Of a stretch of 64,000 bases of DNA, positions 35,808 to 47,800 are shown one piece after another. The stretch is from Tetragonia tetragonoides (lineage: Eukaryota; Streptophyta; Magnoliopsida; Caryophyllales; Aizoaceae): assembly GCA_038025085.1 (NCBI GenBank), contig CM076147.1:2485001-2549000 (forward strand). Reading direction: 5' to 3'. The position numbers were made by a program, and so were the translations under genes. Position 1 is the stretch's first letter, and the number at the start of each line of letters is the position of its first letter. The notes beneath the pieces are model-generated. The model did not search any database and was not told the origin of the DNA. It worked only from the letters and a program-made list of their open reading frames with translations.

Positions 35808-38800
35808 TTGAAGTTCTTGTCAAAAGTGAAGCTAGAGTACAACGCTCTAGACGCTCGTGCAGGGGCATGCATGGAATTTTTAGCACAATGTAGCTCTGGA
35901 AAAGCCAAAGACTCAAATCCAGCATGTCAAGTTGAAGTAAAGCGTCGCACTGATGAACAGTCTCCACAAATTAAGGTCACTTTCGTCAATGGTGTCGAAG
36001 AAGTTTTCGACGCTTCTACTACTTCTGCTCAGTCTATTCGTACTCTCATTCTCGCTAAGGGTCAGTACCTTGAAACAGAACAGATGTTTCGTGACGCTAA
36101 AGAAGCTTGGCCTGTTCTAATTCCTGAGGATGAGCTTAAATTGCCTTCGCCTGGTATTAAGGTCAGTGGTTTTGATTTGTTTGTTTGATTTTGAATCATG
36201 GGTAGTTGTTTTTGTCTTGATTTTGCTGGTTTTTTCATTGCGGCATTTCGTCGAACAATTGGTGGGTGTGTTGCTTTTTGTTTAAATGATCTGATGTGAT
36301 TTATGTTTCCTTTGTTTTTCATTGACCCATTGTTAAAGTAAGTGATTAGTATTGATTGATTAGTTTCTGAAATCATGGGTTTTTGTTGTTTTAATTTATC
36401 CGGGTTTTTGTGGTGCCTCTTTGAAGCATTTATTCAAATAATCTGGTGAAGAGGTGTGAATGGGTTCCTCCTATGTTTGATTTGTTGGTCGTTGGCACAT
36501 TGTTCCATGATGCTGATTCAGCTTAATAACTACTTCCTATTATGTAGGAGACTTGTTATTTCGGTTGATTTTAGTAGATTACTGTAATGGCAATGGCCAT
36601 GGACAACCTCATTCCAGGTGAGTTGGCTCACCTTCTCCTCGGCTCCTCGACGATGTTATGAGTTAATTATTGGTTTATCTCAAAAATGTTGAAAGACCAT
36701 GATGGCTTACTGTTGAAACCTTGGAGGGGGTGAGGTAAGGATAGGATATTCACTTCTGGGTGATAAAATGAACTTAGGAAGAGAATGGGGATCAAATTAC
36801 TCTATTTTGGGAGAAAAAACCAGCAAATTAAGAGAACGATGGACCTTTAACTTCTTCGTTCCAGAGCTAATTAAACCAGACATGAAGAGGACATCGATAC
36901 ACAGGTTACGAATGGCTATAGAACCTATTGCCAGTGGCACTGGCTCACTACCTCTCTCTCTCACATCTAACTTTGAATCTTCTAAACAGTTCTTTATCTG
37001 TTTCATCATCATGACAGCTTGAAGGGGAGACCGAAAGCTTGAAGGTGTTAGGAAAGAATTCTTAGATTGCCTCCCTTTAGAATTTGGAGTTACTTGCAAA
37101 TGAAAACATAAATGAAAAAAGAAGAAGAAGATGTTGTCGTAACTTGTATGATGAGTTCTTTCTTGAGGACCTTCCATGGCATTGAATTAAAACCTTTGAT
37201 TACTCAAAAATTAAGAAAACTAATAGATAAAGGCCTGTGTATAGATACTGAATGTAAACATCAAGGTAGAAGTCTGATCATTAAAGATCAAACCCAACAA
37301 AAGAACACTGACTGCTTTTATTTAATGGCTAGATATTACTAGCAAATACTGTAGAAAACTTGAACTACCATAAAAACTCAATGCGAAAGAAGTCCTGAAT
37401 GATGCAGCTCAAACAGGCTTAAGTACGATCACACCTGATCCTTTTAGCCAGCTGGAAGTCCTTTGGCATGATAGTGACACGCTTAGCATGAATGGCACAG
37501 AGATTAGTATCTTCAAATAAACCAACTAGGTACATCTCAGCTGCTTCCTGAAGGGCTAACACAGCATGGCTCTGGAAACGCAGGTCATTCTTGAAATTCT
37601 GGGCAATTTCACGAACCAGCCTCTGGAATGGAAGTTTCCTGAGTAACAGCTCAGTACTCTTCTGATACTTGCGAATTTCACGAAGGGCGACAGTACCAGG
37701 TCTATAACGGTGAGGCTTCTTCACACCACCAGTGCTCGGGGCAGACTTACGGCACATCTTGTAGGCCAGTTGCTTCTTAGGAAACTTTCCTATGGTAGAC
37801 TTGCGGGCAGTTTGCTTGGTACGGGCCATTTTTGAGGGTTTCTCTTTGGAAGGAATGAAGAGTAGAGATTTCTGCCCTAGTTTCTTTCCCTCTTCCTTAA
37901 CAATGTTTGCAAACTCATGTGCAGATTCTGAAATGAATGGTTGCATAGAGGCCTATTTATAGGCAAATTTTGCTTGGAGAATAAGAAAACTGATTAGGAG
38001 TCCTAGTTGTACTCAAAGTCTACTTTTCTTATTATAGATATATAAAGATATTTTAGATATTATCTTAATTAAAATGATATTTAGTACTGCTGGAGCATAA
38101 CAAAAATTAGAAAGTGAGTAATTGATGAGAGAAATAGTAGTAAGTAGTAACTAATCAAGATCCTTGAATTATTCTACCCTTTAACCCAAAAAGATTGCCA
38201 TTTTTTGTGGTGGTGAACCTAACTACTATTTTATCATCATTTTATAAAAACTATTTGAAACTAAAGCAAATCCTTGAAGAAATGTTTCTTATTGTAGACC
38301 AGCATCTTTTTTTTTTATTAAACAATGGAGGTTAATATTTAGTGTTGCTTATTTGGGTTTTAACTTCTAAGTCCTCTTCACTTTGTGCTGTTTGCAAGTG
38401 CTGAGTTCCAACTTCCAATATATCATCCAAGGATTGAGTACCCCATAACACATTTGAGGGTAAGTGCATTATGCAAGGTAGCCATACTTGTCTTTACAAC
38501 CTCCATAAGTTGACCCAAGTTATACTTCTTTCATTTGCATGGCTTTAAACAGCTGAACCTTAAACCTTGTTTCACTGCCATTCCTTTGGAGCAGCTTTCT
38601 GTTTTCTGTTTAGTGTAAATGATCTCATTTCCAGTTTGTCTTTAAAAGTTTATGCTCATTAACCTCAGTCGCTCGATTTTCTGTTGATGTGTTTCTACAG
38701 CATTGGGTTTATGTCCAAATAGGTGATGTTAGATCACTTTTTTCTCTTTCAGTTGAAGCAAAATCGAACGAGGGAGACTTCACCTCTTACCTTTTCTCTT

Positions 38801-41800
38801 TAAATGTTGGTGTAGCATCTCTTCCAACTCTTTAGTTGCTTTGATTGAGCAATCTGCCTCCTCAATGTAACATATTGTCTACCCCACTTCATCCATCGCA
38901 TTTTTCTTTTTGTGTGAGAGGGTAGCTCAGTTGACCTCTGAGATCTATTCCAAAGGTCCAAAGTTCAAGGCCCCTCAAGGCCATTGAAGGTTATCCTAGT
39001 CGTCAACTTCAGGGCCCATTGGATTAGTCAAGCAAAAACCTTGGATACCCATGTTGTCTTAAAAAGGAAAGGAATCTAGGTTGTATTTCATATAACTTTT
39101 GTGAAGGGCTCTTGCATTTATAGGTTCTGGGAGCATAACTTTATAAGACCTTATTTGTAGAGACTAGAGATGAGAAGGGACTTCAGGGTCATTTATACAC
39201 ATACGCTGTCACGTACACATAGAAACACGTGTGTAGACCTACATTGGGACGATTTGTTAAGGCCTTACTCCATTTTTCAAAATTCAAAATCTTTGTAGTT
39301 TTTGTAGAACTAGAGTAATATTTTAAGTATAGGGAACAATATACTTAGATTATGTATGATCCTTTCTAAACTTAAAATTGTTCCTCTTATATGTTCCTTG
39401 ATCCATCATCGCATATGACATTAGCACAACATTTTATCCAATCTTTTATCTGTTTCTAGGTTTGTATAGATTCTAAAGATAAATTCTGAAACATATGTCT
39501 TGAAAGAGAGTAAACTAATATATCTTAGAAGTCAGAGTCAAGGCGTCCAAAAGGCAAAAGGAGGTTTTCCTTGTCTATAACTTTAGGGCCCATGGGATTA
39601 GTCAAGCAAAGCTTGGATAACCATGTTATCCAAAAGAAAGTCTTGTTGAGGAGGATTTGCTAAGGACTTTAACGGAGTTTCATGCATCTGAAGTGATGGA
39701 TATAACTATGAACTCCAACTTCATCACTTTGGTCCCTAAGAAGGATCATTCTATTAAGGTTAGGGATTATACGCAAATTAGCTTGAGATTGTTACTAAAG
39801 TTCCTTCTGTTCGACTTGGGGCGGTTCTGTTAGGGACTATTTTGATGGCATCTTTTGTGGATGCGTGCCATAACGCAGATGCGGCCTTATTTGGTGATGA
39901 GTTAGTGAGTTGTTCTTGTTGTTTCCCACCCCCAGTTTGTAGGCGACACCATTCATTTCCTTTCAGTTAATTTGGAGGCTTCTAAGAGAGTGCTTAGTAT
40001 TCTAAAGGTATTGACGGTAGTTTCTTGGATGAGGATTAATCTCTACATGTAGCTTTGGGGGGGGGGGGAGGTGAATGTAGATGACACTGTTTTGGATACC
40101 ATTGGTAGTCTGGTTGGGTGTCAAGTTCAGCAGTGGCCCTTTACTTGATGTACCCCTTGGGGTTCTCCGCACTCTATGACTAGGGTTGCTAAACGCTTAG
40201 ATGGTTCGGAAGTTAAGTATTTATTTGGTGGGGAAGGGAGGGAATGTTTAGTTCTTGTTAGAAATCCTGTCAATGTGGCTAATAGGGTAGAGCGAATGAT
40301 ATGGACTTTTTATGGTTTAGGGTCGATACAAATTGGAGAGCTCACCTTGTTAGCCGAGCCTCAGTTTGTAGGCGACACCATTCACTTCCTTTAAGTTAAT
40401 TTGGAGGCTTCTAAGAGAGTGCTTAGTATTCTAAAGGTATTGACGGTAGTTTCTTGGATGAGGATTAATCTCTACATGTAGCTTTAGGGAGGGGGGGGGG
40501 GAGTGAATGTGAATGACACTGTTTTGGATACCACTGGTAGTCTGGTTGGGTGTCAAGTTCAGCAGTGGCCCTTTACTTGATGTACCCCTTGGGGTTTTTC
40601 GCACTCTATGACGAGGGTTACTAAACGCTTAGATGGTTCGGAAGTTAAGTATTTTTATTTGGTGGGGAAGGGAGGGAATGTTTAGTTCTTGTTAGAAATC
40701 CTGTCAATGTGGCTAATAGGGTAGAGTGAATGATATGGACTTTTTATGGTTTAGGGTCGATACAAATTGGAGAGCTCACCTTGTTAGCTGAGACTTAGTG
40801 GCTAATATCGAACGTGTAAAAGCTGAATGATCATAGACGGGCAAATAAAACTCTCCCCGACACCAAAAAACCTACTCTATGAGGTTCTAGCAAAATCACA
40901 TTGGAAGAGCAAGTGCCCACGACCCTTACTAGCACAGTTAGTCAATTACACAACATATATCTCATGATAAAGCCTACCCAACGGATGCAACATCACGTGC
41001 GGTGTGTTCAGTGACTAGTCCTAAAGTCCCATACAAATAAACTTACTCTTGCCTTAGCCCCCCAATTGAAGTTGGCATTAAGGAAATGAGGGTATCATGA
41101 TGGAAGGCCAAGATAGTGAAGGAATGATAAATTTGCCTGAGAATACCTAACTCAAGCCCGAGAATCATCATAATTTACAAGGGACAAGATGAATAGTGTC
41201 TAAAACACTACTTAGGGCACGCTTGGAATGGGGGTAATGATTAAGGGGGTAATAGATAGAATTATAGGCCAAAATGGAAGGTGTGGGAGGTGGTGGGTGT
41301 TAGATTTTGTAAAGAGGAGGGTAATCTTACCTCTACCTTCTTGTTTTACCCTTTAATTTGCTCCATTACCCCCTTAATCATTACCCTCAATCCAAGCACG
41401 TCCTTAAGGAGGTAAACTCTTTCACCTCAATTTCATGACGAGCTCTCTGAAATGGAGGTCCCAATACCCATTGGTGCTAGAGTGGTGACAACTTGAATGC
41501 TAAATATTTTATCAAATGTTGTGATTTTCTAGGATGAACAATAGATGACATATAATGTTTGTTGACACGTGATGCGAGCTCTACACAAATTTTGTCGAGA
41601 ACGTAAGAGTGATAGAGAAGTTATTTTATAAACTCTAGTCATGTATGGTTGAGGATGCATTATTCTGTAAGGACCATGGAGGAAAACCGATTCTTTCTGT
41701 ATGACTATCAACACTCAATTATTCGAAGTAGTTTGAAGTCTCTTCTTTTTTTTCCATGGCCATGGAGTAAGCAATGAGACTTTCCATATGATTACAACGA

Positions 41801-44800
41801 AGTTGGGAGGGCTCCATCTGATTAAAGCTGCATATGATTTCAAACGAAGTTGGGAGGGCTCCATCTAATTAAAGCTGATTGAAGAATTAAGCTTTTGGGG
41901 TATAGAGATATCCTCATATCCCATTATGACTATTGTTCTATTTTGGGTTGTCTAGCTCCTAATTTGGCTTCCCTAATCTATTTTTGTACTCTCTCTGTTC
42001 CTAAATCATCTACCCACTATCCTTGACACAGAATTTAATGGGAGATGAATTTGGAACAAAAATGCCCCATTTGCCCCTTGCTAATAGTAGGTTGGGTGTG
42101 GGGCAAGTCATTAATGAAAAGCAATGATGATGAAAAAGCAAGGATGCAAGAGTAATAGATGGATTTCGTTAGTGGGTATGTTGTGGCGGTTTCCCTAGAG
42201 TCCGACTCCCTATGGCTCCGAGTTATCAGGAGCAAGTACACTCTACTACACAAAAGGTGAGACTCTCACCCTGACTCCACCGTTTCCCATGCATGCCCTT
42301 GGAGGTTCATCTCCCAGGTATCGTCTTTCTTCTTTCCATTGGTCAGGTACATTGTGGATAATGGAAATCGGGTTCAGTTCTGGAGGATGTGTGGAAGGGT
42401 AATCTTCCCTTCTCTTCCACATATAGTGGGGTTTGTCGGTTGTCCACCCTTCATGGGGCGCCCGTGTCTGCTTTGTTTCTCGGCATGGGTGGGTCTTGGG
42501 ACTTGCATCTGCCCCGATCACCACATGATAGAGAGATGAAGGAACTTGTTTCTCTCATGAGTGTCTGTAACTCTACTCTTCTCATCCTTACTGATGATTC
42601 ATGGACTTGGATTGAGGATCCTTCTTGGGTTTTGTCTTGCAAGTCCTTCCTCTACCAGCTTAGCCTTCTATCACAATTTCCTCACTTCTCGTTATCGACT
42701 TATATTTGATAGTTTAAGGTTTCTTGAAGGTACGTGCTTTTGTGTGGACTTTGGTGCTAGGTAGGTTGAACACTAATGATATGGTGCACTGCCGGAGGCT
42801 TGGTTGGTCACTTCTACCGGGGATTTGTGTGATGTGTTGTCTTGATGGGGAGGAGTGCTTGCATTTGTTTGTGATGTGTGAGTTTGCTGTGTGGGGAGAG
42901 TTTTGTGTGTCCAAGCCACGGTGGGAGAACATACGGTTACGATTCGCTGCGATGAGGAGGGGCAAAGAGGGTAGGTTGTTGTGGAGTGTGCCTGCATGGC
43001 CATTCTTTGGTGCATTTGGTTCGAGAAGAATTTGAGGGTTTTCTCCGATGAAGACTATTGACTATGTTTGGGACTATGTAGTTTATTTGGATTCCTTTTG
43101 GGCTATAAGGCTGCGGGGGCCTTTAAGGGTGTTCCGCTCACAGTGTGGTTCAACGCCATAGGCGAGATTTGTAGATATTTTGGTTTAATTATGAGGATAC
43201 CTTGTCCTCCTTTTTGTATTCTTTAAACATTTGATTAATAAAAATTTTCCTTATCTAAAAATAAACATTACTAAACAAGGAAGTGGGTAGATGAATTAGG
43301 AACAGATGGAGTAGTAGAAATCTGAATCTGTTTTCAATATGTCAAATGACAATATTATCTTCTAAGTTGGCTTGTGAAAGGAAAATAAAGTTATTAAATG
43401 TTTAATAACTTTGGATGATGCTTTGACATCAAAGCGATTTTGAAATAGACAAAGACAATGAGGATTATCATTGTGGGATAAAGGGGGTTTTAGATACGTG
43501 TTGGTGATTATGGTGATATTATTGTCTCTAATCAAATTGGAACAAAGAAATGATGAACTATATTGATTTCCAAAATAAGATGAAGGACTATATTTGTATG
43601 TGCTTTGTAGCTTTCATAGCTGAAACCATCGCTTAGAAAATTATTTGTGTCATTGATGGAATCTTATGAGGGAGTGTAAACTTGGACCTACATGATCTTT
43701 GACTTTGAGTAATGTTAAGTAATCCACATGCTTTGTTAGTGTTGGCCATGATGCTCCTTGGAACTGTTTTTGCTCACAAAGTGGTTAAAGAGGAGTCCCA
43801 AGTTTGGTTAAAGGTGATCCTAGACCTTTTGGAACCTTTTTAATCTGGTTTGAGTAGGGCTGGGCTAAGTAGCTTAGTCACCCATGTCTTGAGAAAAGTA
43901 AAAGAAAGGTACAAATAAAGAAGTCATTGGGATTTACAATTTGAGGAGAACATGGTGGTGAATGACAGAACGAGCATCAACATTAAGGTGAAATGGGAAC
44001 AACCTCTCTAAGGGGTAATGTTGCGTATATCCGACCCCTCCTTAACATGTCTGGGCGGGAGCCTCTTTTGAGGCATGGGGAAATGTGATGTTGAACAGGT
44101 TGCAATAGATGTTTCAATTTGTGAGCGAGTATAAAGGGACGTGTAATTTGATGAGAGTGAAGCTTAAATAATTTACAAGGGATATACAAAGGGAAGCAAA
44201 TTTGTAGAGCATGAGGTGAGCTTGGAGAGGTGACCAATATATATAATTATAAGTTCCTCTTTGATGTAATGTAAGTGAGGAGATCATTTCCAATGAAATT
44301 ATCTTCCTTAATCATTATTTCTATTATTTTTCTAGAGTGTCATCATATCTTTTCATTATGTCCATATTTGCCAAAGCTGAAAGAGTCGCTATTGGCAATT
44401 GGATTATAATGGAGTTAATCAAATGTTCTCTCTAAATTGTTTTATGTTTATTTATTGTGAAATAGTAGGCCAGCCAATATCTACATTAAAGATCTAGTTG
44501 AAAAATCCTCTTCGTAATAGTTGCTTATACCCAACCCTCCCCATTCTGGGCCTTATGCAAGATGCTTGCGAGAGTCGCTTAGCCAATGGTATAATAAGGT
44601 ATAGATAGGGAAATGAAGCAGCTCTTCAAGTGGAATTATGATGTTTTATATGAGAAAACCTGCAGGCTCATAAGTTTGATAGATAACTTTTTCTAAGAAT
44701 GTTGTGGCGATGGGAAAAGATTATAGTCGAGGAACTCTTTCGAGATGTTTGTGGACTTCCAGGTAATCCGATGCTTGTAAACTTGTAATGGCTTTAAAGG

Positions 44801-47800
44801 GTAGTCTCATGTGAAGATGCAAATTTTTTAATTATCTAGTTCTATAGAGTGAAGGGAAATCGTTCTGACTTGTGACAATGTTCCGTACTTTCTTCTTACT
44901 AGTACGGTAGCCGTAATAATCTTTCTTATGTTTCATGGCGTAAGTTTAGGGATATTGTTGTTTGATACCAGTTGCCTAATTAAAAATGCTTTTATGGCAA
45001 GAATTGAGGTGATGTTAGCTTAAATTTGGTACGACGTAGTTCTTTGATAAGGTTTTGGTGCCTAAGGGTTTTAGAGGTGTAGAACATGTGGGTTATGGAT
45101 TATTCCCCACCGCTTTTCTTTCAGTTTTGGTTTAACAATGTATTAAGCTTCGACTCTCCTCCTCACTTTTTCCTACTTGTTATAGGGTGTCCATTTGTGC
45201 AATGTGCTTGCTTTAGTATGGTCTTTGCCTCTTTGGAGCCCCCCCCCCCCACAAGTAGCTAAAAGCTATTTGTCAAATGAGGTTGTGTCCCAACTGTGAC
45301 TACCTCAATACAGTAATCCTTCCTTCATGAGTTGCGGAAGAGGCATCTTGTGGGTATAACGTTGAAGGTCGTTGTTGTCATTGTGTGTATCGGCCAAGTT
45401 GAAGCTTTTAGATTTGATACATAACTATCTTTCTAGTTTTTTTATTTATTTTAAATTTAATGTTTTCTAATGGGTTGTCTTACTTCTAACTTTGTTGTAA
45501 TAATTTTCTTTTTCTTTTTTGTACTAACTTTTTGATTAAGTGGTAAATAAAACTAAAACAACACCAATGCGGGATTTGAAGAGGTTCATCCACAACCTGA
45601 CTCTTAATTGGGCAAATATTAAAATGTTGGGGGAAAGGATGCCTTCAAATCATGGTAATAGCAATTCATTGGCCGTGTATTAGCCTTTGACAAAAACAAA
45701 AAAACAAAAAGTCATTCATTGGCTTGTGGCGCCTCTATAAAAGTAAGAGCTATCTACCCCTAAATGTCATTGTTTGTTGTATTATAGTTCTACTTATTAT
45801 GATTAATCTTACTGTAAACTTTGATCTATATATGACCAAGTGCTTAGGAAACGATTATTAGCCTTTTATTAACAAACTTGAGAATACTCTATTGTAAAGT
45901 TCTTCTACTAATGATTATCTTAGTAGACAATGGATAGAAATGAACTAAGTACGTCAAAAATTTATTGAAACAAAATTTGGGTGGCCCATGTACCATGTCC
46001 CAGCGCCCAGTCCCATTTTCCCATGTCCCATAGTGAAATCGGAGTTCATGGACCCGGATGAACCAAGGCACCTGAGGTCCTCTAGGGTAACAATAGACCC
46101 CCCTGAGAAGTTCGGGCAAAAACGGAAAGCGAGTCCCGAGAAGTCGAAAATCAAGGCTATATAATCCACGTTTTTTGAGCTTCCGGGAGGCCCCGGAGCG
46201 AAATTGGATATTTTTGCACCACATCGGACGAGACACCCTTGGGAAACATAAAAGGGTCCCGGGGTCCGTTATCATGTCCCTAATAGGCTTGTAAGGGCGT
46301 TTTAACGGGACACTAATGTAAGGGTCGGAACACCGAAGGCATTGGTGATATCAAAGTTCGGGGATCCGGATGCCCTTCTCGGGGCACCGAGGGTCCTCTA
46401 GGGTCATGATAGACTCCTCGGAGATGTTTGGCAAAAATGACACTTGCCCCCGAAAGCCGAAAACGAAACACCGCTGGAAGCACCCTTAGGGGACATGGGA
46501 GGCCCTTGGGTTGCTTATCCGGTCTTAATAGGCTTGGAGTGGCGTTTTACGGGACACTGGTGTAAGAGCTGGAACACCAAAGGCATGGGTAATATCAAAG
46601 TTCGAGGATCCGGATGACGCTCCCAGGGCACCGAGGGTCCTGTAGGGTCATGATACCCCGAAAAAGCTTGGGTAAAAATGACACACTGGCCCAAGAAGCC
46701 GAAAACAAAGGTTTAATCCACGTTTTTTGGCCTTCCGAGAGGCCCCGAAACGAAGGTGGATATTTTCACACCACATCGCACGGAACACCCCTAGGGGACA
46801 TGGGAGGCCCTTGGAGTCGCTTATTCGGTCCCTGATAGGCTTGGAACTGTGTTTTACGGGACACTGATGTAAGAGTCGGAACACCAAAGACATGGGTGAT
46901 ATCAAAGTTCGGAGATCCGATGACGCTCCCGGGGCACCGAGGGTCCTCTAGGGTCATGGTAGACCCCCCGCAGAAGTTTGGGCAAAAATGACACGCGAGC
47001 CCGAGGAAGCCGAAAGCGAAGGCTATAATCCACGTTTTTTAAGCTTCCGGGAGGCCTCGGAATGTAGGTAGATAGGGGACATAGGAGGCTCTTGGGTCGC
47101 TTATTCGGTCCTGATAGGTTAGGAGTGGCGTTTTACGGGACACTGATGTAAGAGCTGGAACACCAAAGGCATGGGTGATATCAAAGTTCGGGGATCCGAA
47201 TGATGCTCAGAGCACCGAGGGTCCTCTAGGGTCATGATTGGATCCCCGAAAAAGTTTGGGCAAAAATGACACCCGGGGCGCGAGAAGCCGAAAACGAAGT
47301 TTGGTTATAATCCAACTTTTTTGGGCTGTCGGGAGGCCCCGAAACGAAGGTGGACATTTTCGTATCACATTGCGCGGAACACCCCTAGGGGACATGGGAG
47401 GCCCTTGGAGTAGCTTATCCGGTCCCTGATAGGCTTGGAACGGCGTTTTACGGGACACTGATGTAAGAGTCGGAACACCAAAGTCATGGGTGATATCAAA
47501 GTTCGGAGACCCGGATGACGCACCTGGGGCACCGAGGGTCCTCTAGGATCATGGTAGACCCCCCGGAGAAGTTTGGGCAAAAATAACACGCGAGCCTGTA
47601 AGCCGAAAGCGAACGTTTTTTGGGCTTCCGTGAGGCCCCGGAACAAAGGTGGATATTTTCGCACCACATCGCACGCAACACCCCTAGGGGACATGGGAGG
47701 CCCTTGGGTCGCTTATCCGGTCTTGATAGGTTTGGAGTGACGTTTTACGAGACACTGGTGTAAGAGCTGCAACACCAAAGGCATGGGTGATATCAAAGTT

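Noticed and set aside
37830..37946. 39-residue N-terminal extension of the H3-like protein
   Set aside because: The TATA box at 37954-37961 places the transcript start downstream of the ATG at 37946, and the extension has no similarity to H3.
42246..43035. Several overlapping frames suggesting a small gene cluster
   Set aside because: They are pieces of one frameshifted LINE zinc-knuckle region.
45889..46275. 128-codon minus-strand frame at the left edge of the tandem array
   Set aside because: Most of it is the first diverged monomer of the array; no known domain.
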